From: Macrobrachium rosenbergii
Lineage: Eukaryota > Arthropoda > Malacostraca > Decapoda > Palaemonidae
Length of the DNA stretch: 64,000 nt
Direction: 5' to 3'
Assembly (NCBI RefSeq): GCF_040412425.1
Contig: NC_089792.1
Span: forward strand, 21,409,789 to 21,473,788
Shown here: in pieces, positions 12,262-24,095 of the stretch
Numbering within the stretch: the first letter of the stretch is position 1
Layout: each line of letters opens with the position of its first letter
Notes under the pieces: generated by a model
What the model was told of the DNA's origin: nothing
The model's input: the letters and a program-made list of their open reading frames with translations, nothing else
Database searches by the model: none
Made by a program: the position numbers and the translations under genes

Positions 12262-12960
12262 GTGCCAGGCTCCCTTGCTTCCATCCCTTATGCCATCACC
12301 AGTCTCAAATCCAGCTTCGATAAGAAAATTAACCTGGTAGTAAGTACAGTAGCAGAATTAGGAGAATCACTTAAGGTTGTAATAGATAAAGTGTTTGCAG
12401 AGAAAGTGATGAGTGAGAGTGCATTGCAAGTGGAGGAGGTGCCTATCTGTCCTGACAGTTCTCCTAGACCAAGGTCACTGTCCTTCTCCCCAAAACCTGG
12501 GAGAAGACATACTGGAAGTCCAAGGAAGGCTGTTGGGGTTTGCCCACGGCTAGTCGCCCTGTTGCACAATCCCAGGTGTCAGCAGACAGCCATTGGAAAG
12601 GCATGTCTTTGGAAGTGCATGAACGATCTTCAAACTCTTCTGACAACTACAGTGTCGACAGGAGGTGCCACAAATGGTACTTAGACTCTTGCCGACCGTT
12701 TTAGTGCCCTTCTGAGGATGTTGATCACCGTCCAGATCCACTTCCCATTAAGCGGTATAAGAAGACTAGTACCAGTCCACAGGCTTTTTTAGTTATGCTG
12801 TGGACCCTTCTGTCCTTGCCACTGCCCATCAACATCCATTTTTGTCTACATGGGACAGTCCAGAGGCTTTCACGCCTGAGCAGCCCTTTCATGGAGGTAG
12901 ACCTAGAACACAATTCAGGACCCGTGTTGATGTCAGATTCATGGCAAAGTCCATCAAGAA
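12262..12960 (+). pseudogene. DIRS A gag-like protein, later part, frameshifted and internally deleted
   Basis: It aligns with copy B from about 31600 to 32200, then jumps near 12880 to sequence matching B at 33833 on. Shared landmarks are the SALQVEE stretch, the SPKPGRRHTGSPR segment, and a final RSCxSVR/IKKSS-type basic end. About 1.3 kb of gag coding sequence, including the whole proline heptad array seen in B, is absent. No single frame covers the piece. A few bases shared at the junction (AGC) suggest deletion by microhomology. Confidence 0.65.
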
Positions 12961-13036
12961 GAGCTCTGTCAAGACAGAGCCTAGAAAGTGAGAAGGAAGT
13001 CCTTCATGCACCCGTAGGAGCCAGACTTCTGGAAAT

Positions 13037-13770
13037 TTGGGGAAAATGGCTGATATGAGGAGCGGAGCCTTGGGTTGTCAAAGTTTTGAAGGAGGGCTAC
13101 ATCATCCCGTTCCTGGAGAGCCCCCATTAGTCACTTCTCCCATCACATTAACAGCATACTCGGTAGGCTCCAAGAGACATTTGGGCCCTCTGGAGGAAGT
13201 TTCCTCTCTCTTTGAGAAGAGGGCCATAGAGGAAGTCGAGAACATCAGCACGGGGTTTTATACAACCAACTCTTTGTGGTACCGAAAGCATCAGGGCCTG
13301 AGACCAGTCCTCAGACATCTGTAGTCGCTTTGGCCTGAAGACAAAATTCAAAATGGAAACAATCCCTTCAGTCCTTTCATCCATCCACCAGGGCGACTGG
13401 GCAATGTGCGGGATGCATACTTCCACATTCTGATTCATCCTGTCCAGGAAATATGTAAGGTTCGTCTTCCAGGACAAGTTATATCAGTTTCTGGCCCTTT
13501 GCTTCGGCCTTTCTACGGCCCCTCAAGTGTTTACTCGAGTCCTCACTCCTCTCTCGAAATGGCTCCACATAATGAGGATCAATGTTAGCTTTTATCTGGA
13601 CAGCTGGCTTCTTCGATCCCCATCGAAGGAAACATGCATGAAGGACTTACACAAGATTATTCTTCTTACCCAGGAACTGGTCCTTCTTATCAACCTTCAA
13701 AAAGTCCCAGTTGATCCTGTCGCAAGAGATCCTTTATTCAGGGATGACTGAACTCTCAGATTTTTGGGCT
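13037..13770 (+). pseudogene. DIRS A reverse transcriptase (broken)
   Basis: This RT is split over several frames. It begins near GKMADMRSGALGCQ, runs through RDAYFHILIHP (motif A region) and reaches TRVLTPLSKWLH and then YLDSWLL at 13593-13613. In copy B the last motif is YLDDWLL, the expected catalytic form, so A has lost the second aspartate. Around 13401-13410 a small deletion removes the residues before DAYFH, including the first catalytic aspartate position seen in B. This RT must be inactive. Confidence 0.8.
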
Positions 13771-14049
13771 TTTCCGTCTCCCAAGAGAATTTCTAGCTGT
13801 CTCCAGACAGTCCAGAGTTTTCTAGCCATTTCATCTTGCTCAGCTCAACAGTGGATATGCCTGATGGGGACTCAGGCATCCAAAGAGATTTTTGTCAGAT
13901 TAGGCAGACTTCACATGAGAGTTCTCCAGTTCTTTGTGAGGACCAACTGGGACAGGAAAACATAATCACACCCACGTGTTTCCGATCACCTTGGAGATCA
14001 AATGAGACCTGCAGTGGTGGCTGTCAAAAGAAAGACTGTCAGAAGGGAA

Positions 14050-14450
14050 GTCCCTTCAATCTCTTAGCCCTGACCTAGACTTCTATTCAGATGCCACGGA
14101 TATAGGCTGGGGAGCCCTACTAGGGATTCAGAAAGTATCTGGTACATGGACCCCAGATCAGCAAAGCCTACACATAAACGTGAGAGAACTGAAAGCAGTT
14201 CAGCTAGGTCTTCAGAGTTTCTTGTCTATGGTCCGAAACAAAACGATAGTAGTACATGCAGACAGTACCACGGCCTTAGCATATATCCACAAACAAGGTG
14301 GCACTCATTCCATTTCTCTCTGCCAGGCAGCAAGAGAGCTACTCATATGGGCAGATCAAAATTGAGTTACTGGTCACACGACTTATCCAGGGGAAGTTGA
14401 ATGTATTGGCGGACAAGCTAAGCCATCAGAACCAGATCCTTCCCAATGAG
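14050..14450 (+). pseudogene. DIRS A RNase H domain
   Basis: The region starts with LDFYSDATDIGWGALLG and runs to a frame at 14180 reading MRELKAVQLGLQSFLSM, then VVHADSTTALAYIHKQGG. These carry the Asp, Glu and Asp of the RNase H active site in the usual DIRS spacing. The domain degrades the RNA strand of the DNA-RNA hybrid during replication. It is followed by a VLADKLS-type segment. Stops after WADQN and further frame changes break the link to the next domain. Confidence 0.78.
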
Positions 14451-14829
14451 TAGACCCTGGATCTTGTGGTTTGTCTAGACCTTTGGAAACTGTGGGGCAG
14501 GCCAAGATAGACCTGTTTGTCAATTCCAAGAACCTCTTTCCGCTATTTTGCTCTCTGACCCCAGATCCTCTTGCGTGGGCAACAGATGCCATGCTGCAAG
14601 ATTGGTCCAGTCTGGGTCTGTACGCCTTTCCACCCTTCGGCATGGTCGGGGAAGTGTTGAACAAGTTTTGATCGCATCAGAACACAACTATGACACTCAT
14701 AGCCCTGTTTTGGCCCCTGAGGGAGTGGTTCCTGGACCTTCTTTGGGTAATGGTAGATTACCCAAGACTCTTTCCCCAAAAACTGACTTTATTCTGACAA
14801 CCCCACTTCTGAAGACACCACCAAAGGTT

Positions 14830-15760
14830 GTCCGCTCTTGCCCTGACAGGCTTTAGACTGTCTGCAAGCTTGTCAGAGTGAAAGGGTTTTCAAGAGAAGC
14901 TGCAGAGGCTATTGCATGATGTAGGCGAAAATCTTCTAGCCTCGTCTACCAGGCCAAGCGGGCAATCTTCCTCTGGTGGTGCCACAACAACAATGTCTCT
15001 TCTTCTGAGACCTTTGTAATGCAGGTTGCTGATTTTCCCTTTATCTTAGGAACTCTAGAAATTTAACTTCCTTCACCATTAACGGGTATCAACCTATGCT
15101 TAGCTCATTATTTAAACATAGAGGCCTGGATCTTTTGTCGAATTCAGATCTTAACGATCTGCTTAAGTCCTTCGACACGACAAAGCAGAAAAAGGACAAT
15201 TTGGCCTCCTGGAATCTGGATGTGGTCCTGAAAATTGTTGACTGGTCCAGCTTTTGAACCCCTTTGTTCTGCTTTTCTTAAGAATGTCACTCCCAAGACA
15301 TTCTACCTCTTTGCGTTAACCATTAAGAATTCAGTGGATGTTCTTGGCCATGAAGAAGAAGAAAAGAGAACTGTCCAGTCAGAGCTCATAGACACTATCT
15401 GAATAGGACAGAAAAGTTCAGGAGTCCATCCAGTAATCTCTGGTGTTCATCCCTCTCATCCTCCCTCTAAGAATGCCTTGTCGTTCGTCTTACGAGATTT
15501 GATTTCAGAGGCACACTCCCAGATCCAGGAGGATGTCTTACCAAATTTTAAAGTGTAAGCTCATGATATTAGAGCGGTATTGACCTCTTTGGCTTTTAGG
15601 CATATGTCCTTGACTTCTGTTATTCAGTCAACCTACTAGAAGTGCAGGTCTATTTTTGCCTCCCATTGTTTAAAGGAAGTGGAAACTGTGTTTAGTAATT
15701 GCAGTACCTTGAGACCATTATTGGTGGCTGGCATGGTATTGGGTGAGGAATTATAGGAAG
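14830..15760 (+). pseudogene. DIRS A tyrosine recombinase (broken)
   Basis: The N-terminal part reads KGFSREAAEAIA, then a stop, then SLVYQAKRAIF. The C-terminal part carries the HxxR box of tyrosine recombinases as AHDIRAVLTSLAF (His 15562-15564, Arg 15571-15573), with an in-frame TAA just before it at 15556. Where the nucleophilic Tyr is expected near the end (ASH?LKE), the codon is TGT (15667-15669), a Cys. The enzyme would join the circular DIRS DNA to the host. It is inactive here. Confidence 0.78.
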
Positions 15761-16225
15761 CACTCTTGTTCTCCTGTTGCCTCTTTGCCTTGGTGTAGGG
15801 TTTTTGAGTTTTGGGGAGCCTGGGGGTACAGTGTACCTGGAGTATCCACCAGTCTAAGTGGATAGGTTGTGGTGTTTTTAAGTGTTTTCAGAGTAAATGA
15901 CAGCATTATGTGATTGTTTTTCTTATTTTGATACCGCACCCAGGGCAAGGGCACTATTTGTATGCTTTGCTAGTGATGAGGCCTTTCCTCCACTGCAAAG
16001 CTCCTGCTCAGGTAGCAATGACCCATGGCTCAAGCCACGCCACTACAGGTTAAGATGAGCACCAACCAGAGGTAGTATTCACCTGCAGTACTCTCTTTCC
16101 AGGTAAGGAAACAGCAAGCATTGCATTCACTGCTGGCAGATTTTAGATTTCAAAGTCAGTACCATGCCTTAATGTTTTGGAGTAGAATATGTCCATGTAT
16201 CCCACCTCCATTCAGTGTGGGACTG

Positions 16226-16310
16226 TCTGTGTAATTACTTGGTAAGTTGCTTATATGAAAATGACATTTTCATAATAAAGTTTCATACATACTTGCCAAG
16301 TAATTACAGA
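16226..16310 (+). repeat. Internal complementary region of DIRS A
   Basis: A back-to-back pair of AATTACTTGG-type termini. It reads TAATTACTTGGTAAGTTGCT into a short palindrome and out through TACTTGCCAAGTAATTACA. It fuses the two outer ends of the element, as in DIRS1, where it guides circle formation. Confidence 0.75.
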
Positions 16311-16384
16311 GTCAGATCCTGCCCTCCTCCCCTCTTATGGACATAAGGGCACAAACAAGTTGAGCCTGCCTGCCAATTTGTTTC

Positions 16385-16553
16385 CTCTGTTCTCTGATAG
16401 TGGTCAGGGCCTGTCACCTACACAAAAACAGTAGAAGCGCTACTGCGAATTAAAAAAAAAGTTGCCACACAAGTTAGAAATTTTAGCTATGTAAATACTT
16501 GGTAAGTATATATGAAACTTTATTTTATTATGAAAATGTCATTTTAACATTGA
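16385..16553 (+). repeat. Right inverted terminal repeat of DIRS A
   Basis: Reverse complement of the left end over most of its length, including AGTAGAAGCGCTACTGCGAA and TTAGCTATGTAAATACTTGG. It ends near TGAAAATGTCATTTT, the same end seen in the internal complementary region. Confidence 0.75.
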
Positions 16554-18156
16554 AAAGTTTTAACAAAATATGATAATTTTATTCGCAGATGACTTACTGA
16601 ACTCCCTAAAAAGAACTGTAAATATGGAAACTGCATAAGGTAGCTTGGAGCTAAATTACAGATGCTTAGAAGTTGGAATCATTTGATAAAATGTTAGTGC
16701 TAGATGAGCTACTATGAAGGGCATCTGATTAAAGAACAGAGGAAATAAAACCACTAAACTTTTTCCACAGTGAAAGGTACATACAGTGTGTGTGTATTGA
16801 GAATTGAGAAAAAAAAAAGGTGTTGGCTAATTATCACATTGTCAAATGAAAAAATACTGTGGCAATTACAGTGTAGCTTACCGATCTACTCTTAACTTCT
16901 TGCCTTGCAAGAAGCCTAGTGGCTTCCAATTTAAAATTTTAAGAGTATAAAACTTTTCACTGTGTCCCAATGGAGCCCACTAATGTCTTTGAGGACAAAC
17001 AACTGCTACACTATCAAAAAAAGGTGTCAAAACACAGGAGGAAATTATAACTAATTGCAGCATTTTGCATGAAAAACCTATTGCCTTCTCATTCTGCATG
17101 GTAGTATATGCTACAGTCTTTTCAAGGCATAAATACTGAATGAAGCTTGGTGAAAGTGATTTGTGAGTCATAAGCATTAAAGTCACAGAGTGAGTTAGTT
17201 GGTTCCAAAACACTAGAATCAGTAGGAGTACAGTGTATGCAATGTAAAGTCTGCTATAATCCAGGCAACATTAAAGTCCCATTCTCAGGAGAACCATTTT
17301 AATTTAGAGTTGGGTAATATGTTCTCTTATGATATTCAAGTGAAATCTGAGGTTATTTTAACTTCATGTGAATGTTAGAAAGGGGAGCCAAATCTATAAT
17401 TTATAATGAAGAGAGCAAAACCATATGTTCATTGGAACATTAAAAAAATTAGGAGGGATGGATTGTGGACTTGCTATTGAAAAGTTATGGACTCTTTTAC
17501 TGAAAGTTCACACTTTAAAGAGTTTAAAGCATCTTTACTTGAAGAAACAGATTTATCTGAGTTTATGTAAGTAAAATAGTAATGTATAAAGTAGAGATTT
17601 ACACCAAATCCAAAGATATAAATGAGGAGCAGAAGTGAAACCAAGGCAAAGTGTATGGAAAAGACTGAACAAGGAATACTGCATATCCTTTTCCTAATCT
17701 TATGCATTCATTGATAAAAAGTGCTATTACTGGATATACAGTATAAGGCCAGTAACACCATTTTTTTAAGCAAGAAATTATTTTCATGGCATCCTTTAAA
17801 ACAGGGTCAGTTTGCAAAAGTGGGCTTTGGGAGAGGTAACAGACAAAGTAACACAGATTTAACAGTTGTTGAAAAATTTACAAGAAGTTAAAAATAACCT
17901 TAGATTTCATTTGAATACATAAGAAAATAACATTACCAAAATTATAATTCCAATGATTTCCATTGAAAATGGAAATTTAATGGTGGCTGATTTTTTATTG
18001 CATAGATAAAGGCCAACCATGATGTCTGGGAATAAATCAACTCATGGGATGTAAGCATAAGTAGTTTTTTATACCTTCTTTACCAGATGATTCACAGAAG
18101 CCAAAACCTTTTAGCAAAACTTCATTGTTAAGAGCTGTGATTATAAAATGGTTTTT

Positions 18157-18331
18157 CCCGGTTTACGCATGTAATAGTGCGCCAATCCGACGTGGTAAAC
18201 GGCAGAATAATCTAATTTGAAGGTTTTTATGAAAAACTCAATAAAAATGCAGTTTACATTGTTTTCAGTGCACCCAAAGCATTAAAAGTAAGGTTTTCTT
18301 ATGATTCTTGACGATTTTCGACGATTTTCCA
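18157..18331 (-). mobile_element. MITE fragment related to the 50.4-kb element
   Basis: This sequence is the reverse complement of part of 50398-50730. Shared pieces are CCGGTTTACG, AACTCAATAAAAATGCA, CATTAAAAGTAAGGTTTTCT and TTGACGATTTTCG. The outer GGCAGTCC end is missing, so it is a truncated or eroded copy. Confidence 0.7.
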
Positions 18332-18800
18332 GTATATTTTGCACCCAATTGGTGCTTTGAGATTGCCTTCCAGTTAATCTCCAGTAATGGATAGATCATG
18401 TTAAGTAAAACAAAAATGACAAGCTGCACGAGAATTTAACCCAGTGTCATAATAAGGTGATAGTAAACATCTTTAGTAATTGAAAGTGCTCTATATTCTG
18501 TATACAATATTCAGGATATTGAAAGTTTATGCCTACATGCATACAGTCCAAAAAGCTACTGTAGGAAAAAATAGCAGTACATCACTGTAGATAACCTTTC
18601 AGGACAAACAGTTTAAGATTTTGCTTTATCACAGTAGCCTAGTCAACTATGAAAGTACTGTAGCTAAAGTTGTGTATGTATACTGCCTCCAGTAAAGTTG
18701 AAAGTTAAAAAAAAAAAAATTATTATTTTAGAGCCTTTAACCCAAATGTTTGTTATATAGAGACATGGGGTCTCTTGGGAAATCTTCTTTCCATCCTGAT

Positions 18801-19009
18801 GGTTACTCTTTGCTGTCATGCCTGTTCACTTCATGTTTAACTTTAGTTAGGTTCATGGTTATTCTTTTCTTTCATGTCTGTTCACTTCATGTTTAACTTT
18901 AGTTAGGTTCATTGGTTACTTATTTCTTTCATTAACTTTAGTTAGGTTCACTGGTTACTTATTTCTTTCATGTCTGTTCACTTCATGTTTAACTTAAGTT
19001 AGGTTCACT
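18801..19009 (+). repeat. Tandem array, about 56-bp unit, four copies
   Basis: Copies begin at GGTTACT/GGTTATT near 18801, 18857, 18914 and 18953. Each has TTCACTTCATGTTTAACTT then AGTTAGGTTCA, except the third, which lacks about 17 bp in the middle. Copies are nearly identical, so the array is young. Confidence 0.85.
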
Positions 19010-21593
19010 TTTATAGCTATGTGTTTGCTTTTCCTGTCTTGCAAGGCTAGTTACTGGTATTTCTGTATATTGTATCTCAGTAGATCATTTAAATTCAAGA
19101 TGCTTGACAGTCCTTGAAAAGTTCACTAAATATTTGTTGCTATCCATTAACATTATTCTTGAATTTGACATGTCAAAACTTTGTAAGGCATGTAGTTGTA
19201 GTAGTAGTAGTAGTATGGTCAGACTAATGAAAAAAGTTAATTTTTTTAATGTTGGATTATTAATTTTCAAACATCTGGCTTAGGAAGCAAGGCAAAATAG
19301 TGGAGTAAACTGCATTCATGTTTCCTATCTGCTCTAGCCATGTAGATTAGGAACTTTTTATATTTATTAAAAAGGGTGGAGTCCCTTGTGGAAAAAGTAA
19401 AATATTGTCGTAATGATTACAGTCGTCGTGAACATTGTCAGATTTCCCCTTCACATGGGTAGATATCTCTCTCTCTCTCTCTCATCAGGTTGATGTCATC
19501 TTCTGTACCTTTTCCCCACAATTTCCTGGCCTTATTAGTTCAGTATCTGTCACTTCTCTAGCTGAATATTCATCCTTTATCATCCTTTGTTGCCACATGC
19601 CTAAACCATTTTGGTCTTCAAGGTAAAGTCCTTACAGTACTGGCTGATCCCTGATAGATCAAAATTTTTGTTTTAAATTCCTATGACTTCCCTGTCTTCA
19701 CTTGTTTAATCTGTCTCTGTTGTGATGCCAGTTTTAGTAGCTGTAAATCAATCTCTCCTCTAAACTCTGATTTTGTAATGCTTTTTAATTACTAGGCTTA
19801 GTATCCTGTGAAGACCCCATGGATATATGATACAGTACACCTTGTTTTAACCAAGGTATTTTTCCTGTAGGTGTCTAGTGTCATATGATAATGATAATGT
19901 TTGTGGTTGATTTTTTTAAAAATAAATTCAAAAAGGTATACAGTACTGTATTTCCCGATCATTCTTGTATCACAGCCCGCTCCCATACGTTCAAACTGGT
20001 CTTTAGCAATCTTAGAAATCTGTGTTTTCCATACTGTAGAGCATCAGATCTATTCATCATACCACAGTTCTAATGAGCCTTCCCAGACTTATGATCCTTT
20101 CATATAGTTTCTATATTTCTATCTACTACAAACCACTTATTCCAGATGGTCACCTAAACCTCTTGAGAAGTCACATTTTCTATTTGCCTGTTTACTGTAT
20201 AAGCATCTGCCAGTTACTGTTCATTCTGTTGGTTTGGTGGTTTATCAAATCACATGGTATTCCTGTTAAACTTGACCATACTTATTATGAATTATACTAA
20301 GACTGACATTCCTAATCACTCTTGAAACATTTTTAGTACTCTGAATTGTAATACTGTACAGTACAGTATTATGATGTGGCTGCTTTCTGGTTTTTGAAAA
20401 CTGAATGGAGATGAAGAATACTGATAATATGAAAAAGTATGGAAAGTATGTTTTTTTCTAACATTTTATTAACATTTTTTAAGAATATCAGTGTTTAGTA
20501 CATTTCAAATTTGCCATATGTTTATTGACTTTCTGCACAGTAATAAATTAATCATCAGCTAAATTAAGAAGGGAATATATTTACTATTGTTTAATTCTCT
20601 CAATGTGAGCTGCTTTATTCCAGTGTTTTCCAATGTAGATTTGGTATTCCTAAGCAGACATGCATGATGGCCCCTTTCAGTTGCTCAAGTTTATGAACAT
20701 TAGTATAATTACATTTAGTATTCTTTTATTTCTAAAAGACTAACCTGCATTTAATATGAGGAATATAATTACTGTATTGGGCTTCAATTGTATAAGTTTA
20801 TTTTGTGTGTTTTTCTGTGCATTTTTCTTACACAAATGCCAATGGGACAGGCAACTTAATGCCCTTGATCTAGCCCAGTTTTCAAGGAAAAAGAGGAATA
20901 TAAAAAACATAGTAAGAACAAATTGTCATCCCTAAGGAATAGAGAATTAATGGAATCTAGGAACATGGGAAAAGTAGTACAGTGAATTTTGTTTTATGGT
21001 AATTGTAACCATCAATTGAAATAATTTGCCTATAAATGTAAAAAAATATTTGTTTCCTTTATGGTGTTGGCCTTTTAAAATCTTGATATTTAAAACTGTA
21101 TTTATCAAGGAACCATAGCTTTTGTTAATTTGTTAGTTTATTTAGTTTTTATGTACTGTATGAAAAAAATTCTGGTTGAAGGTACTGTTTGCAGTCGAGT
21201 TAATGTATGATTATGCAGTGCTTAAATACTGTATCTAATACAGCAAAAGCCAAACCTAAATTATTATAAGATACTAGTAGTGGTAATTTATGCCATCTGT
21301 TTAATGAGAAATAATTATTGTGCATGGATTTGACCAGATATTATTTATTGCAAAATTTCTTTTGTGATTATCTAAATTAAAAGAATTAATCAAGTGTTAA
21401 CTTCTATAAACGTCTTTTAATTGAAATTTGGAACAGAGTGATAATTGATCCTTAACTTCTTTCACATTATTATTACTACTGTTTAAATTTTATTACATGA
21501 ATGTTATTGACTTACCTATATATCTGTACTGTTTAATCGTAGAATCCTTTCAGTAAACACAACACAAATTCCATAAGTATATCTTTCCATCAG

Positions 21594-21718
21594 CTCGCTG
21601 CCGTCCCGCCACTCTTTGGAGGTAAAGGAACCCGATCTTCTACAGGTACCACAGGTGGTCCAGATAGAACACCTGGCCACCCCATACATCGATGAAGACT
21701 GTGATTCAAATAACCCAG
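21594..21718 (+). CDS. KCNQ: KCNQ potassium channel, small C-terminal tail exon (125 bp)
   Basis: This exon is too short to stand out as an ORF; splice sites and phase found it. AG at 21592-21593 precedes it and GTGTGTT follows at 21719. Its first base completes the Ser codon begun at 4859-4860. It then reads SLPSRHSLEVKEPDLLQV and continues through an acidic stretch (YIDEDCDSNNP) to a final single G in phase 1. That G joins AT at 43881 to make Asp. The 16.7-kb intron before it and the 22.2-kb intron after it hold most of the transposons here. The reading is unambiguous from phase, although this segment has no domain of known function. An RNA-seq junction would settle it. Confidence 0.82.
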
Positions 21719-22849
21719 GTGTGTTAGCTGGGAGTAATGTCCTTTCATTGGCTTGATATAATATCAAATTCTCAATCGTCAAAAGACATATTACCAACCC
21801 TTGACATTAGTTTTCACACAGAATTATATCCTTTGTTGATGCAAATCTCCTTCACATTGGGTGGCTACGACTAAAGGAGCCTGATAAATGTATGTACGTT
21901 CCGTGTCTCTTAATCTTTGTCAGACTTCGGATTGGCCTGCTTAGCTTACCATTGTGAATGCTTGATATCCATATGCTTGTTTAGTGTTTTAATCACTGTA
22001 CCACACCTTTCATAATGCACATTTTCTTCTGGTAATTTATCACGATACATACAGTTAATGTTTATGTTCTCATAGTAAAGCCAAGAATTTTTCAATCTGA
22101 AGACATTATGACTGCATTTATAGTTTTATTCATGTTTGTAAATAATTGATGATGAGGATTATCAAGTGTAATAATATTAGAACACAGTATATTAATCTGG
22201 CTAGAACATTATAAAAAAAATATTCTTGCTAAATGGGAACACGGGTCATTTGTATGTATAACTGCAGTTTTTAAAGGTTATTGCACATTCATTGATGGGT
22301 ATGTCATATAATTCATTTGTGAGCATCATTACGGTTTCCGTCATAGACCACTTCTTCATTTTCCAAACACTTTGTGAGTGTTCTGTGCTCTCTATGCTCT
22401 TCATTGTACATCTCCTTATGTTGTGATACAATTTATGTTAACTATTCCTGGATATTTTTTTTTTCTTTTTAAATATTTACATTTATTTTTGGAATTCTTG
22501 CTCTTTCCATCAAAGCCATTATTCAGTAACACAAAGAAAACAGTTTGGAATGCATTTTAGAAAATTTCCTTATCCAGGTAGAAGCACTAGGATGCATCAG
22601 AAAGGTAATGTTTGAGGGCAATGGGTCTTTTACACTCAAATTGATTGTATTTCATCCCATGTAAAGTTTACGTGATGAAAAGGAACATCTTACAAGCTAT
22701 ACCTTTTGATGTCCCAAAAGATGTTAGCTTATTTGATTTTTTGCTTAATTGGTTTCCCACAATTTTGGATAGAAATTTTACTCCTTTGTTAATATTTGAC
22801 TTTCAGTTGATATTTTTGACAAATTCTTGAGGAATTATTATTTTTATAT

Positions 22850-23010
22850 AAATGACTTACCAAGTAATTACATAGCCTATAGTTTCCTTGCATGGCATAT
22901 TAAATAAAAAAATTCGCAGGTAATGCCTCAAAGTATAGTGCAGGTGACTGGTCCCACCCACTAATGGGAATACCAGGAACTGCTATCAGACAACCTCATT
23001 CTGTTTCTGT
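22850..23010 (+). repeat. Left inverted terminal repeat of DIRS C
   Basis: Shares CTTACCAAGTAATTACAT, CCTATAGTTTCCTTGC, CAAAGTATAGTGCAGGTGAC and CTAATGGGAATACCAGGAAC with the reverse complement of 28430-28600. Confidence 0.85.
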
Positions 23011-23199
23011 CGTCGCTCGAGTCAACACCGAGTGTCGATGTCAGCTTTGTTGTTAAATGTGCCAGCTGGGGACCGGATTTTGGTGATGTATTATTGCTGA
23101 TTTTGAGTAACCTTCAAGCCTACATAGGCTTTCAGGATCAGTATTTTATAGTTTGTTTTTAAGATCTGATTCAAATTTATAATTTTTCGATACAGTAGG

Positions 23200-23930
23200 G
23201 AATTCGCTATCAAATTGGTTAACTACCGGCAGCATTGTTTACCGGGCTACCACCTTTACTGGTAATAAAACATAAACATTGCGTCAGTTGCCAAACCAAT
23301 ATTTATGTTCAGTCGATGTTTGTTAGGATTTGAGACGTGTGTGTATGATGATACTTTGTGTACTTCAACTGTTGCCGGTAAAGGTTAACTTTCTTTTTCC
23401 GAATAGTGTAATAACGTAAATATTGTGTTCACTACCAGGCCGACATTTTTTGGTAGTGTATACATATCAGAAAATCTCAATGTTTGATAGGATTTGGGAT
23501 ATGTCTGTATGATGGTACTTAGTGTATTTCGAACTATGCCGGTAAAGGTTAACTTTCCTATTCCGAGTAGCGTAAAAACTTGAATATTGCATTCGGTACC
23601 TCGTTTACCAATTAGTGTAATAGAACGTAAATACTGTATTGCATTCTCTACCGAACCAATTTTTTCAGTATTACACATATCAACAAGTCTCAAGTAATGG
23701 TTGATAGTAGAGATATGTATGTAACTTTGGTTAGTAAAGGTTAACTTTCTTAGTAAAGGTTAACTTTCTTTTTCCAATTAGCGTAATAAGACGTAAGCAT
23801 TGCGTTCTCTACCAAACCGATTTTCGGCAATGAAATACATATCTGCAAGCCTCAAATAATGTTTGTTAGGAGTCAAGATATGTCTGTATGATAGTACTCA
23901 GGGTACTTCAAGCATTTGTTGGTAAAGAAT
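23200..23930 (+). repeat. Diverged tandem repeats, 147-168 bp spacing, in DIRS C leader
   Basis: A motif like GCGTAATA-ACGTAA-ATTG recurs near 23261, 23408, 23570, 23614 and 23782. A second, GGTAAAGGTTAACTTTC, recurs near 23377, 23541, 23726 and 23746. TGTCTGTATGATGGTACTT-like pieces recur with them. Spacing is 147-168 bp, with two shorter jumps. The array lies between the left terminal repeat and gag. Confidence 0.75.
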
Positions 23931-24095
23931 TAATTGAATATCTTATTATACTTTCCTTTGCAGAGAACTGAAAAGTATAAGGGCAGAGCATAGTAATGAG
24001 AGATTTTGTGCTTATTTTGGTGGCGCTGGGCTTTGGAGTATTGACAGCCGAGAATCGGCTCAGATCTCCCAGTAACGCTCACCAGCTTCCATCTT

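Larger units (their letters stand above)
11551..16553 (+). mobile_element. DIRS-type retrotransposon, copy A (near full length, decayed)
   Basis: The left end (11551 on) and right end (to 16553) are inverted copies of each other. Near 16226-16310 an internal complementary region joins both end sequences back to back, the DIRS signature. Between them lie gag-like, RT, RNase H and tyrosine recombinase segments in the usual order, all on +. DIRS elements integrate through a tyrosine recombinase and leave no target duplication. Relative to copy B, A lacks about 1.3 kb of gag. Frameshifts and stops are common. It lies in sense orientation in a KCNQ intron. Confidence 0.88.
4861..21593 (+). other. 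KCNQ: KCNQ intron, phase 2, 16.7 kb
   Basis: This intron holds a MITE (6288-6571), a LINE 3' piece (9175-10017), DIRS element A (11551-16553), a MITE fragment (18157-18331) and a 56-bp tandem array (18801-19009). Small microsatellites are (TAA)n near 5623-5638, (TAG)n near 19197-19215 and (CT)n near 19468-19483. The stretches 4861-6287, 6572-9174, 10018-11550, 16554-18156 and 19010-21593 show no gene or repeat I can name. Confidence 0.7.

Noticed and set aside
12288..12913. Minus-strand frames over the DIRS A gag
   Set aside because: Shadows of the GC-richer gag coding sequence on the + strand; no family match.
11551..16553. Possible LTR (gypsy or BEL) retrotransposon
   Set aside because: No direct LTRs, protease or DDE integrase; inverted ends, an internal complementary region and a tyrosine recombinase indicate DIRS.
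18801..19009. Possible CRISPR-like array
   Set aside because: Units are directly adjacent with no unique spacers, and the DNA is eukaryotic; it is a plain tandem repeat.
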